A stretch of 64,000 bases of DNA from Desulfobulbaceae bacterium (GCA_024637145.1 JAGXFQ010000021.1:1-64000); one strand, 5' to 3'. Numbered from the stretch's first letter, positions 44,139-52,583 are shown. A program made the numbers and translations. Notes: a model not told the origin generated them from the letters alone.

Positions 44139-44822
44139 TCAACGCGTCCCGAAGATGGCTGTGCCCACCCGGACCAGGGTGGCGCCTTCGGCAATGGCGA
44201 CCTCAAAATCGCCGGACATGCCCATGGAGAGCTGCAGGGGGCAGTGGACGGCGATCAGCCCCTTGTGCTGCAACTCCTCACCCAGTTTGCGCAGCTCGGC
44301 AAAATAGGGGCGCACCTCTTCTGGGTCGGCCCGGTAAGGGGGCATGGTCATCAGGCCCTGGATCTCCAGGTGGCAAAACTCCTGCATCTGCCTGATTAAT
44401 TCCTCGGCATCTTCCGGCAGCACGCCCCCCTTCTGCTCTTCCCGGCCCACATTTACCTGGATAAGAATGGCTAAGGTCCTGTTGGCGGCCTTGGCATGTT
44501 TATTCAGTTCCCTGGCCAGCTTCAGGCGGTCGACGGTATGGATCATGGCGCACAGGGTGGCGGCATCTTTGGCCTTGTTTGACTGCAGGGTGCCGATGAA
44601 ATGAAAGCGGGCCTGGTGGCCCAGGGCCTTTATTTTCTCCGTGGCCTCCTGAAGATAATTTTCCCCGAAATCAAGCTGGCCGGCGGCAATGGCCTCGGCA
44701 ATCATTGCCAGGGGCTGCCGTTTGGAGACCGCAATGAGGGTTATTTCATCGGCCTGGCGCCCGGCCTGGGCCGCCGCCTTATTGATTCGCTCATAGATGG
44801 CAGCGAGGTTTTCTTTGATCAT
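44139..44822 (-). CDS. yggS: YggS-family PLP-binding protein (PLP homeostasis)
   Basis: A 227-aa alanine-racemase-like barrel. The PLP Lys lies in LIAVSKRQP near the N-terminus; FGENYLQEA, FHFIGTLQSNKAK and LSMGMSGDFEVAIAEGATLVRVG are family signatures (split as typical blocks). YggS/PLPBP proteins bind PLP and balance B6 and amino acid pools but have no known enzymatic reaction. It overlaps closely with the TatD-like gene 14 bases upstream on the same strand. Confidence 0.93.
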   Translation of the reverse strand: MIKENLAAIYERINKAAAQAGRQADEITLIAVSKRQPLAMIAEAIAAGQLDFGENYLQEATEKIKALGHQARFHFIGTLQSNKAKDAATLCAMIHTVDRLKLARELNKHAKAANRTLAILIQVNVGREEQKGGVLPEDAEELIRQMQEFCHLEIQGLMTMPPYRADPEEVRPYFAELRKLGEELQHKGLIAVHCPLQLSMGMSGDFEVAIAEGATLVRVGTAIFGTR

Positions 44823-44836
44823 GGGGGTAAGCCGCT

Positions 44837-45688
44837 TTAGAGGTTGATCTTGAAGAGGGTGGCAATGTTCTTGCTGGTCTGGCGGGCAACCTCGTCCAGG
44901 GAGATCCCCTTGAGCTGGGCTATTTTTTCCGCCGTGTAGAGGGCATAGGCCGGCTCATTTCTTTTGCCGCGCCACGGCTCAGGGGCCAGAAAGGGTCCGT
45001 CGGTTTCCACTACCATCCTCTCTAAGGGGATGAAGGCGGCGGCCTCCTGGAGCTCGCTTGCCTTTTTAAAGGTGACCACCCCTGGAATGGAGAGATAACA
45101 ACCCAGATCAAGAAATCTGCGCGCCACCTCCTTGTCGCCGGAAAAACAGTGGATAAGGGCGCCGGCCGGGAAGGGGCCGCTGTCCTGCAAGATCTCCAGA
45201 ATCGTCTCATGGGCATCCCGGTCATGGATGATAACCGGCAGCGCCACTTTTTTGGCCACCTCAAGCTGCTGGCTGAAGGCGGCGATCTGCACAGCCAGGG
45301 GCGCATAATCCTTGCACAGGTCAAGGCCGATTTCGCCGTAGCCGATCACCTTGGGCTGCTTTGTCAGTTCGGCCAGGGCGGCATAGGCCTCAGCATCTGC
45401 CGAAGCGGCATGGTGGGGATGGATGCCGACGCTGGCGTAGACGTGGTCATGGCGGGCTGCCAGCGCCGCTGCGGCCCTGGAGCTCTCCAGGTCAATGCCG
45501 ATGGTGAAAATGGTCTTCACCCCGGCCCGCTCTGCCCTGGCCAGCACCTCCGGGTACTCCTCACCATAGGCGCTCATGTCCAGATGGCAATGGCTGTCCA
45601 CCAGTTGTAATCCCGGGTTCAAGCCGGGCAGGGCTCTTCGCTCTTTCTTTTTTGACACGGTTTCTCGGTACCTTGAGGTGAAGGGCAT
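44837..45688 (-). CDS. tatD: TatD-family metal-dependent hydrolase/DNase
   Basis: A 283-aa TIM-barrel enzyme. Metal-binding motifs are VDSHCHLDMS, YASVGIHPHH, IGYGEIGLDL, VIIHDRDAHE, IHCFSGD and VETDGPFLAPEP. TatD enzymes act as 3'-5' exonucleases or, in some, D-aminoacyl hydrolase-like; cytosolic. An N-terminal extension (about 28 residues before LVDSHCHL) makes the start uncertain; a GTG at residue 11 is an alternative. Confidence 0.9.
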   Translation of the reverse strand: MPFTSRYRETVSKKKERRALPGLNPGLQLVDSHCHLDMSAYGEEYPEVLARAERAGVKTIFTIGIDLESSRAAAALAARHDHVYASVGIHPHHAASADAEAYAALAELTKQPKVIGYGEIGLDLCKDYAPLAVQIAAFSQQLEVAKKVALPVIIHDRDAHETILEILQDSGPFPAGALIHCFSGDKEVARRFLDLGCYLSIPGVVTFKKASELQEAAAFIPLERMVVETDGPFLAPEPWRGKRNEPAYALYTAEKIAQLKGISLDEVARQTSKNIATLFKINL

Positions 45689-45884
45689 GGGGCCCCTTTC
45701 GGACTATCATCTGTCTGCGGCCAGGGCTTGCTGCCCCGTTCTGTTTTGAAAAAAAAGAAGGGGCAGGGCCTGGTCACCGCCAGGTAAATTAATTGACAAA
45801 CCACGGTGAGGCAACTAGTTTATGTATGCCCACCAGCGCAGTAAAAAAGAGCAGCAGGTTGGCCCAAAAAAGAATCGGACATTG

Positions 45885-45905
45885 CCCCCCCCCCCCTTTT
45901 TTTTT
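45885..45905 (+). repeat. C12-T9 homopolymer tract before the nitroreductase gene
   Basis: Twelve C then nine T, ending a few bases before the AGGAAGG SD of the gene at 45919. Such tracts slip readily and could vary the distance between promoter and SD, or switch an in-frame N-terminal extension on or off. Confidence 0.7.
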
Positions 45906-45918
45906 CAGGAAGGTTACC

Positions 45919-46428
45919 ATGGCAAATAAAATAATAAAGGCGATTCATGAAAGGCGGAGCCGCCGGGAGTTCACGGACAAAGCCATTGCCGGCGATGACC
46001 TGCAGGAGATTGTCAGAGCCGGCATCTGGGCGCCGTCAGGTCTCAATAATCAGCCGTGGCGGTTCGTGATTATTACCGATGCTAAAATCAGAGAAGAACT
46101 GAGCGCCACCACCCATTACAGCCATATTGTCCTGGGTGCCCAGGCCCTGATCGCGGTTTTTCTAGATTCCGAGGTGGTCTATGATCCTGTCAAGGATCAG
46201 CAGTCTGCCGGTGCCTGCATTCAGAACATGCTGCTTGCCGCGGAAGCCCTCTCCCTGGGCGGGGTCTGGCTGGGTCAGATCCTCAAAAAGAAGGAGCAGG
46301 TCTGCCAGATTCTTGATATGAGCGACAGATATGAGCTGGCGGCAGTGGTGGCCCTGGGCCATCCGGCCCATTATGATCAGAAATCAAACCGTAAAGATCT
46401 CAACCATTTTATCTTAAAAACCCTTTAG
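45919..46428 (+). CDS. Nitroreductase-family flavoprotein
   Basis: A 169-aa FMN-dependent enzyme. RRSRREFTDKAI holds the phosphate-binding arginines, APSGLNNQPWRFVII binds FMN, and the C-terminal half has LLAAEALSLGGVWLGQI. Length is that of small nitroreductases. The substrate is unknown. The SD AGGAAGG is directly preceded by the C12-T9 tract. An open frame runs in phase back to 45793, so a 42-residue extension cannot be wholly excluded. Confidence 0.88.
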   Translation: MANKIIKAIHERRSRREFTDKAIAGDDLQEIVRAGIWAPSGLNNQPWRFVIITDAKIREELSATTHYSHIVLGAQALIAVFLDSEVVYDPVKDQQSAGACIQNMLLAAEALSLGGVWLGQILKKKEQVCQILDMSDRYELAAVVALGHPAHYDQKSNRKDLNHFILKTL

Positions 46429-46439
46429 GAGGCCCTGTT

Positions 46440-46925
46440 ATGAAACATCTACATGCTACCGGTCTGACATTTTTTCTCGCCCTGTTTTTGTCTCTTGGGG
46501 TAAGTGGTTGTGTTGCCGGCCTGGGATCATCCTCTGATGAGGGGGCCCTTGCCGCCCAGCCGCTCTCTCCTGAAGAGACCAGCCAGCCCTTCTACCACTA
46601 TTCATATCGCCAGATTCTTCTGCCCTATGGTCTTGAACTGGATAAAAAGGAAAGCTTTTTTGTCGATACCGATTCCTTCATAGGCGGTCATCTGCGCTAT
46701 TACGGTAAATTGGAGATCGAGTCCCTGGCCGAGTTCTTTATCAATACCATGCCGAAAAACAAGTGGAAAAAGGTGTACAGCAGTGTCAGCGGCAGAATGC
46801 TGCAGGCCTATTCCAGGGAAGGACGGACCTGTATCATCAAGATAACGGAAAGTAATTTCAAAACCTATGTTGATATTTTTGTTTCCGATGTGATCGGCAA
46901 CGCCAAGAGTGATTTCTCCAACTAA
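46440..46925 (+). CDS. Putative outer-membrane lipoprotein
   Basis: A 161-aa secreted lipoprotein. The signal peptide ends with lipobox LGVSGC (Cys 24), and the residue after the Cys is Val rather than Asp, so it should be sorted outward by Lol. The mature domain (about 45-160) is a compact alpha/beta domain with FYHYSYRQILLPYGLEL, LRYYGKLEIESLAEFF and KKVYSSVSGRMLQAYSREGR (partial blocks), similar to DUF-type periplasmic lipoproteins; no function known. It follows the nitroreductase by 11 bases and precedes coaBC by 6, in the same direction. Confidence 0.7.
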   Translation: MKHLHATGLTFFLALFLSLGVSGCVAGLGSSSDEGALAAQPLSPEETSQPFYHYSYRQILLPYGLELDKKESFFVDTDSFIGGHLRYYGKLEIESLAEFFINTMPKNKWKKVYSSVSGRMLQAYSREGRTCIIKITESNFKTYVDIFVSDVIGNAKSDFSN

Positions 46926-46931
46926 AGGGTT

Positions 46932-48146
46932 ATGATGGCGGCGCATACCCTCTCGGGCAAAAAGATACTTCTGGGGGTTTGTGGCTCCATTGCGGCCTAC
47001 AAGGCCTGTGATCTCACCCGCCACCTGCGCAAACTCGGCGCCGAGGTGACCGTGGTTCTCACCAGTGGCGGGGCCCGTTTTGTCTCCCCCCTCACCTTTG
47101 CCGCCCTGTCAGCAGCCAGGGTGTACGGTCCCATGTTCGACGCGCAGGATGCCCACACCATCCCCCATATCAATCTCGGCCGTGATCACGATCTGATTCT
47201 GGTGGCCCCGGCAACCGCCCAGACCATTGCCCGTTTTGCCGGCGGCCTGGCTGATGATCTCCTCAGCACCCTGGTCCTGGCGGCCGATTGTCCGGTCCTG
47301 GTCTGTCCGGCCATGAACAGCAGGATGTTCACCCATCCAGCCACCCAGGCCAATCTGGAGAAGATCAGCGCCTTCGGCTATCAGGTGGTGCCCCCTGATT
47401 CCGGCCCCATGGCCTGTAAGGAGGAGGGGCCGGGGCGCCTGCCTGAGCTGGCTGTCATGGTAAGCGCCGTGGAGAAGGTCTTTACCCCCCAGGATCTGGC
47501 CGGCAAACGCCTGCTGATCACGGCGGGCCCCACCGAAGAGCCCCTTGATCCGGTGCGCTATCTGAGTAACCGCTCCTCCGGCAAGATGGGATACGCCCTG
47601 GCCCGGGCGGCTCTGCGCCGGGGCGGCCAGGTGGTTCTGGTGAGCGGCCCCTGTGGTCTGGAGCCGCCCCCCGGCCTGGAGCTGGTGTCGGTTCGTACCG
47701 CCCGGGAGATGTATGAGGCGGTGCTGGAGCGTTTTGCGGAGGTGGATATTGTGGTTAAATGCGCTGCGGTTTCCGATTTTAGACCAGCCCGCTGTGCCCC
47801 CGTCAAACTCAAAAAGAAGGGCGCTGACCTGTTCCTGGAACTGGCCGCCAATGAGGATATCCTCCACACCCTGGGTACCAGGAAGCAGGGCCAGATCCTG
47901 GTGGGATTTGCCGCGGAAAGCCAGGGGCATCTGGCTGCGGGCAAAGAGAAACTGGCGGCCAAGAATCTCGATATGATTGTAATTAATGACATACAGGGTG
48001 AGAGCACCGGCTTTCAGGCCGACACCAATCAGGTCACCATCCTCACCCGGGAGGGGGCGGTGCAGGAACTGCCCCTGCTCAGCAAGGAAGAGACCGCCAT
48101 GGCCATATTTGACAGCGTGGTGGCCCTGGCCGGAGGTGGCAGGTGA
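46932..48146 (+). CDS. coaBC: Bifunctional phosphopantothenoylcysteine decarboxylase/phosphopantothenate-cysteine ligase
   Basis: A 404-aa coenzyme A pathway enzyme. The flavin-dependent CoaC domain (1-185) has GVCGSIAAYKACDL, PHINLGRD with the catalytic His, PATAQT and CPAMNSRMF. The CoaB ligase domain follows with ITAGPTEEPLDPVRYLSNRSSGKMG (in part) and a CTP-site. Length is normal. Either of two adjacent ATG codons can start it. Its stop overlaps the GTG of the molybdopterin enzyme gene, though the pathways are unrelated. Confidence 0.94.
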   Translation: MMAAHTLSGKKILLGVCGSIAAYKACDLTRHLRKLGAEVTVVLTSGGARFVSPLTFAALSAARVYGPMFDAQDAHTIPHINLGRDHDLILVAPATAQTIARFAGGLADDLLSTLVLAADCPVLVCPAMNSRMFTHPATQANLEKISAFGYQVVPPDSGPMACKEEGPGRLPELAVMVSAVEKVFTPQDLAGKRLLITAGPTEEPLDPVRYLSNRSSGKMGYALARAALRRGGQVVLVSGPCGLEPPPGLELVSVRTAREMYEAVLERFAEVDIVVKCAAVSDFRPARCAPVKLKKKGADLFLELAANEDILHTLGTRKQGQILVGFAAESQGHLAAGKEKLAAKNLDMIVINDIQGESTGFQADTNQVTILTREGAVQELPLLSKEETAMAIFDSVVALAGGGR

Positions 48147-50317
48147 AATTGAGCCGCCGCACATTGCTGAAGGCCGGCTCTCTCTCTGCCCTGGCCCTCA
48201 CCTTTCCCCAGACCGGCCCCGCTGTGGCCAAGGCAGCCCCTGGGATGCCGGCCGACCGGAGTGGTGCCCAGATTCCCACCATCTGCGGGATGTGCAAGGC
48301 CAGTTGTCCCATGCTGGCCGTACGCCACCGCAACGGCCATCTCCGCCTCACCGGCAATCCGGTGAGCCCCATCCATGGCAACACCCTCTGCGCCCGGGGC
48401 ATGGCAGCGGTACAGCTCCTTGCTGATCCTGATCGTCTTAAATATCCCCTGAAGCGGGTGGGGCCCCGGGGCAAAGGGGTCTGGAAAAGAATCACCTGGT
48501 ATGAGGCCCTGGCCGAAATCAGCGGCCGGATCAAAAAGGCCCATGCCGATTTTGGGCCGGAATCTCTGGCCCTGTTGTGCGGCAGCAGCTCCGCCACTTT
48601 TATCCGCCAACTCTATGAGGGGCTCTCCTCTCCCCATATCTACGATGCCTCCAGAAGCCATTCGGCCGCCATCCGGGAACTTGGCTATGGCACGGTTTTC
48701 GGCCAGGTCCCTGACCCCGCTTTTGTGCCCGAGCTGGATCAGGCCGATTGCCTGCTCCTCATGGGCTGTCATGTCGGGGAGAATAATCAGGTCTCCCAGC
48801 TCAAGCAGGTCTGCGATTTCCTCAATCGGGGCTCGGAACTGGTGGTGGTTGACCCCAGATTTTCCGCCATGGCGGCCAAGGCGGATCACTATCTGGCCAT
48901 CAGGCCGGGCACGGATACCGCCCTGCTGCTGGGTTGGATGCACCACATCCTGGCCCAGGGCCTCTATGATCCTTTCTTGGCGGCGCAGGTGGTGGGTATG
49001 GAGGAGTTATGGGAGGCGGTTGCCCCCTATACCCTGACCAAGACCGCCGAGATTACCGACATTCCGGCCGAGAAGATCCGGCGGGCCGTGGAAACCATGG
49101 TGGCGGCGGCCCCGCGCACCGTCATTATGCCCGGCGGCCATCTCAGCTGGTACGGCACGGATGTGGACCGGGTGCGGGCCCAGGCAATTCTTACGGCCCT
49201 GCTGGGCAGCCGGCCTTCCCCTTCTTTACCGGCCTTTGACTTTGCCGGCCAGCGCCAGCCGCTCTCCTTTGCCCCCCTGATCAACCAGATAGGCAGCGGC
49301 AAGATCAAGGTCACCGCCCTCTGGGGGCAAAACCCCCTGCAGGCGGAAATGGCGCCCTATAAGACCATGGTCGCTCTCAAGGATGCCGACTTTATTTTCG
49401 CCTGTGACGTGCTGCCTTCAGAGGCAACCCTCTATGCCGATATCATTCTGCCCGAGGCCGCCTTTCTGGAGCGCCTGGATGCCCTGCACTCCTGGGATAT
49501 CGGCGAGCAGACCATGACGGGCTGCCGTTTTCCGGTGGCAGCCCCCGGCCATGAATGCCGCGATCCCTATGAGATCGTCAAAAATATCGCGGAAGGCTGC
49601 GGCCAGGGAAGATTGTTTGCGGCCCGGGATATCAGACACTATCTGGAGATGTCCCTGGCGGAGCAGGGCACGTCCCTGGCCGCCCTGCAGAAGGCCGGCG
49701 GCCTCCTGCTGCAAAACAAGGAGGCCAAGAGCCGGACGCCCCTGGAGGCGGATGCAGCCACTGGGCCTGAGGCGGTGCTGGTGCCGCCCGACACTTCTGC
49801 TCGGGGCCTGACCTTGCCGACGCCGTCCGGAAAAATCGAATTTTATTCCGCCTGGCTGGCCCATAACGGCTTCTCCCCTCTGCCGCTCTATGTGGCGCCG
49901 GACCAGGCCCCGGAGGGTTATTTACGCCTGCTCTACGGCCGCTGCCCGGCCCATTCCCTGACCCGGACGGCAGGTTTCACCTGGCTCAATCATGAGGTGC
50001 CGGAAAATGAACTGTGGCTGGCCCCCTCTGTTGCCGAACCCCTGGGTATTGTTGACGGTGAAGAAGTGCGTCTGGAGAACAGAGATGGCTTCCGCTCCCT
50101 GCAGCGGCTCAAGGTCAAGGTGACGCCGGGCATCAGAGAAGATTGCTGTTATATGAGCCACGGCTTTGGCAACCGTTCCCCCTTTATCCAAGATGCCTAT
50201 CTGCGCGGCGTCTCGGATTCCGGCCTGATGAGCCGCGGCAGGGTTGATCCGGTCTCGGGAACCCGCGGCATGCGCGATTCCTTTGTTCGCCTGCTGCGGA
50301 GCGGTCATGACTCCTGA
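48143..50317 (+). CDS. Tat-exported molybdopterin oxidoreductase, catalytic subunit (CISM superfamily)
   Basis: A 724-aa protein of the DMSO-reductase superfamily. A Tat signal (KLSRRTLLKAG) is followed by a [4Fe-4S] site C-x2-C-x3-C-x27-C (CGMCKASC ... C at residues 47-82 or so) and the molybdopterin domains. LYEGLSSPHIYDASRSHSAAI is the region of the Mo ligand (given in part); here it reads SRS rather than a Cys or Sec, so a Ser ligand is possible. C-terminal MopT-like MGD domain complete. Resembles PhsA/PsrA-type enzymes; the substrate is unknown. GTG start overlaps coaBC; the Rieske gene overlaps its end. Confidence 0.85.
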   Translation: MKLSRRTLLKAGSLSALALTFPQTGPAVAKAAPGMPADRSGAQIPTICGMCKASCPMLAVRHRNGHLRLTGNPVSPIHGNTLCARGMAAVQLLADPDRLKYPLKRVGPRGKGVWKRITWYEALAEISGRIKKAHADFGPESLALLCGSSSATFIRQLYEGLSSPHIYDASRSHSAAIRELGYGTVFGQVPDPAFVPELDQADCLLLMGCHVGENNQVSQLKQVCDFLNRGSELVVVDPRFSAMAAKADHYLAIRPGTDTALLLGWMHHILAQGLYDPFLAAQVVGMEELWEAVAPYTLTKTAEITDIPAEKIRRAVETMVAAAPRTVIMPGGHLSWYGTDVDRVRAQAILTALLGSRPSPSLPAFDFAGQRQPLSFAPLINQIGSGKIKVTALWGQNPLQAEMAPYKTMVALKDADFIFACDVLPSEATLYADIILPEAAFLERLDALHSWDIGEQTMTGCRFPVAAPGHECRDPYEIVKNIAEGCGQGRLFAARDIRHYLEMSLAEQGTSLAALQKAGGLLLQNKEAKSRTPLEADAATGPEAVLVPPDTSARGLTLPTPSGKIEFYSAWLAHNGFSPLPLYVAPDQAPEGYLRLLYGRCPAHSLTRTAGFTWLNHEVPENELWLAPSVAEPLGIVDGEEVRLENRDGFRSLQRLKVKVTPGIREDCCYMSHGFGNRSPFIQDAYLRGVSDSGLMSRGRVDPVSGTRGMRDSFVRLLRSGHDS

Positions 50318-50729
50318 GGCCAGGGAGCTCGCAGGGCGCCGCCGCTTTCTCAGCTCCTGGTGGGGCTGGCTGAAGCTGGCTGCCGGGATTATCCTCTGCT
50401 ATCCGCTCTGGCGTTTTGTCCGCTTCCATGTCCCCCCTAAACCCCGTTTTATCAAGGTGGAAAAAAGACTTCTGGTCGGGGATGTCCATCTTGATCCTGA
50501 ATTTGCCCTTTTTGTCACCGCGGACAAGGCGTGGGCTGTGTCGCGGACCTGTACCCATCTGGGCTGCCGCCTCAACTTCAGCCAGGAAGAGAAACAGTTC
50601 ATCTGTCCCTGCCATCAATCCAGATTCTCCCCCCAGGGCAAAAGGCTGGCCGGCCCGGCCCAGAAAGACCTGCCCGTTTTCAAAGTGGAACCCCTGGCTG
50701 AAGGGAAGGGCTACATGGTGACAGTGTAA
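50307..50729 (+). CDS. Membrane-anchored Rieske [2Fe-2S] protein
   Basis: A 140-aa Rieske protein. A Tat-like RRRFLSS and one anchor helix (about 17-38) lead to a soluble domain with box 1 CTHLGC (C82, H84, C87) and box 2 CPCHQS (C100, C102, H103): all cluster ligands and the disulfide pair are present. QcrA/PetC-type in size and motif. It starts inside the molybdopterin gene (11-base overlap), so the two are coupled. In a bc complex it takes electrons from quinol; here it would link the cytochrome b quinone site with the molybdenum enzyme. Confidence 0.92.
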   Translation: MTPEARELAGRRRFLSSWWGWLKLAAGIILCYPLWRFVRFHVPPKPRFIKVEKRLLVGDVHLDPEFALFVTADKAWAVSRTCTHLGCRLNFSQEEKQFICPCHQSRFSPQGKRLAGPAQKDLPVFKVEPLAEGKGYMVTV

Positions 50730-50768
50730 ATGAACAGTTTACGTATTCCCAGAAAGCTTTTTTTGTTG

Positions 50769-50835
50769 ACCACAGAGGCACAAAGACACAGAGGTTTTTT
50801 TTTTGTTCTTCTTTGTGCCTCTGTGCCTCTGTGGT
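50769..50835. repeat. CACAGAG-type hairpin repeat between Rieske and cytochrome b genes
   Basis: ACCACAGAGGCACAAAG and its inverse complement. Same family as 26566 and 28582; it interrupts a three-gene respiratory operon. Confidence 0.8.
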
Positions 50836-50864
50836 GAAAATGAAGTGACCTCTATGTATCTATA

Positions 50865-51719
50865 ATGTCTTATCTCCAGAATTTGTTAACACGATTGACT
50901 GCTGTGAAATGGGGGGAGTTTTGTCTGGTTGCCCTCTATTTTTCCGTGGTCTCAGGGGTGGTTGTTGCCCTGCAGTATGATCCGGCCGCGCCTTTTTTTT
51001 CGGTCAGTGCCATTGATCTGCTGGTGCCCTTTGGCGATTTCTGGCGCAGCCTCCATTTTTATAGCAGTCAGATTTTCTTCCTGCTTTGTCTGGGCCATTT
51101 CCTGGCGGTTTTACTTGATAAAAGTTATCTCCGGCTCTCCTTTGGCCGGTGGCTGCCCCTGGTAATCAGTCTGCCCGTGGCCTTGCTGCTGCTTTTTGGC
51201 GGCTATGTCTTACGGGGGGATGCCACCGGTGAAAATGCCGGGATTATTGCTGAAAATATCCTGCTTGCCATTCCCCTGCTCGGCTCGTTTTTGAACAGCC
51301 TCTTTTTTGCCATTGTCGAGGACGGCCTGAAAAGGGTCTATGCCAATCATCTCATCGGCCTGGGGGTGGTATGGGGTGTTCTCTGCTGGGACCATGTCCG
51401 TAAATACCGGGCCCATCTCAAAGAGCATCTGCTCTTTATCTCTTTTCTCCTGCTCTTTTCACTGCTCTGGCAGGCGCCCATGGAGCCGGAAGCCCTGGGC
51501 GTCTTTCACCGGCCAGGGCCCTGGTTCTTTTTGGGGCTGCAGGAGATACTCCGCTATATGCCCCCCTTCTGGGCCGGCATTGTCTTTCCCCTCATCTTTG
51601 TCTTCGCCCTGATCCTCCTCCATGGTGATGAGGGCCGCCGGCAACGGGCCACCTACTATTGCGGCTGTTGGCTTCTCCTCTATTGCGGCCTGAGCATTGC
51701 CGCCCTTATCGGCCACTGA
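50865..51719 (+). CDS. Compact cytochrome b, fused cytochrome b6/subunit IV-like
   Basis: A 284-aa membrane protein with about seven helices. Two bis-His heme pairs are complete: H64-x13-H78 in helix B and H162-x14-H177 in helix D, the x14 spacing being the b6 type. The early helices match cytochrome b (GGYVLRGDATGEN). The C-terminal part resembles subunit IV, with RPGPWFFLGLQEILRYMPP in place of the PEWY quinol-site motif, and the Glu is missing. It should be the quinone-reactive subunit of the preceding Mo-Rieske pair. The SD is weak; a repeat separates it from the Rieske gene by 135 bases. Confidence 0.85.
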   Translation: MSYLQNLLTRLTAVKWGEFCLVALYFSVVSGVVVALQYDPAAPFFSVSAIDLLVPFGDFWRSLHFYSSQIFFLLCLGHFLAVLLDKSYLRLSFGRWLPLVISLPVALLLLFGGYVLRGDATGENAGIIAENILLAIPLLGSFLNSLFFAIVEDGLKRVYANHLIGLGVVWGVLCWDHVRKYRAHLKEHLLFISFLLLFSLLWQAPMEPEALGVFHRPGPWFFLGLQEILRYMPPFWAGIVFPLIFVFALILLHGDEGRRQRATYYCGCWLLLYCGLSIAALIGH

Positions 51720-51880
51720 AAGAGACCGCCTCTTAGACAAGTTCAGGGCAGGCATTGGGAAGGTCGCGCGGTAATCCAATGTGCTGTCATTATAACGTGC
51801 CGTCATTGCGAACGAAGTGCGGCAATCCAGGAAATAGCGGGGGCCCCGGAGTCAAAAACCTCTGGACTGCCGCGTCGCGT

Positions 51881-52050
51881 CACCCTTCATCTGCACAAAA
51901 TAAGATGTCCTAGGTAATGCATGGTTCCTGTTCAACACAAAGACACGAAGGCACAAAGATTTCGGGCCTTTATGCTCTTTGCACCCCTCAAGGGGGTATT
52001 GGAAATAATGTCTCTGTGTCTCTGTGTCTCTGTGTCTTTGTGGTGAAAAA
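51881..52050 (+). repeat. Dispersed repeat family A, copy 2
   Basis: Has the CACCCTTCATCTGCACAAAAT start, CACAAAG/CTTTGTG hairpin and CCCTCAAGGGGGTATT of the family. The left end is fused to CTCTGGACTGCCGCGTC (51861-51877), which is the right end of other copies. Confidence 0.8.
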
Positions 52051-52086
52051 ATAGATGTCGCTTCATGGGAGAAGCAAGGGGCAAGG

Positions 52087-52336
52087 TGTCAGGGGAATCA
52101 AAAAAAACTGCAGATTGTCACTTTTTTGCGTCTCACCCTTCACCTGCACAAAATAAGATATCCTAGGTAATGCATGATTCCTGTTCAACACAAAGACACG
52201 AAGGCACAAAGATTTAGGGCCCTTATACTCTCTGCACCTCTCAAGGGGGTATTGTAAAGAATGTCTCTGTGCCTCTGTGGTGAAAAAAAGGATCTCCCCC
52301 TGTGTCAGGATACTTTTCCCTCTGGACTTCCGCGTC
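52087..52336 (+). repeat. Dispersed repeat family A, copy 3
   Basis: Full-length copy from GTGTCAGGGGAATC to GGACTTCCGCGTC, 37 bases after copy 2. It carries all internal landmarks of the family. Confidence 0.85.
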
Positions 52337-52339
52337 TTC

Positions 52340-52378
52340 CCCTTGAACCTTGGGCCTTGCATCTTGCACCTGATAAAA
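52340..52378 (+). repeat. 39-bp direct repeat, left copy (CCTTGAACCTTG type)
   Basis: The same sequence (CCTTGAACCTTGGGCCTTGC and following) recurs at 53405-53443. The two copies flank the toxin-antitoxin genes in direct orientation. Confidence 0.8.
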
Positions 52379-52555
52379 GGTACGTCATTGCGATTAAGAT
52401 GAAGCAATCCAGAAGGTGTTGCTGCTCTGTTGCCACACATCCCCCCGGAGCCTCCCCAATTTTCATAAGAAAACAACAGTAATTTCGTGTGTTGTCTCCT
52501 CCGGAATTCTTCTAAGGCCTGCTGGACAAATTGCTATCCGAACCCATTTTCTCCC

Positions 52556-52583
52556 TTGCACAAGCTTAATTACGGCCTATATT
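52556..52583 (+). promoter_or_regulatory. Likely promoter of the toxin-antitoxin operon
   Basis: TTGCAC (52556-52561), 16 bases, TATATT (52578-52583), about 35 bases before the antitoxin ATG. An A/T-rich near-palindrome (TTAATTTTTAATT, 52594-52606) lies between and may be the antitoxin operator. Confidence 0.6.

Noticed and set aside
45793-45918. 42-residue N-terminal extension of the nitroreductase
   Set aside because: It would be translated through the C12-T9 tract as a Pro/Phe run with no family likeness, and a good SD lies before the ATG at 45919. Kept as a phase-variation possibility only.
50769-50835. Calling the CACAGAG hairpins rho-independent terminators
   Set aside because: They are long, GC-moderate, lie inside operons, have no adjacent T-tract and recur as a repeat family.
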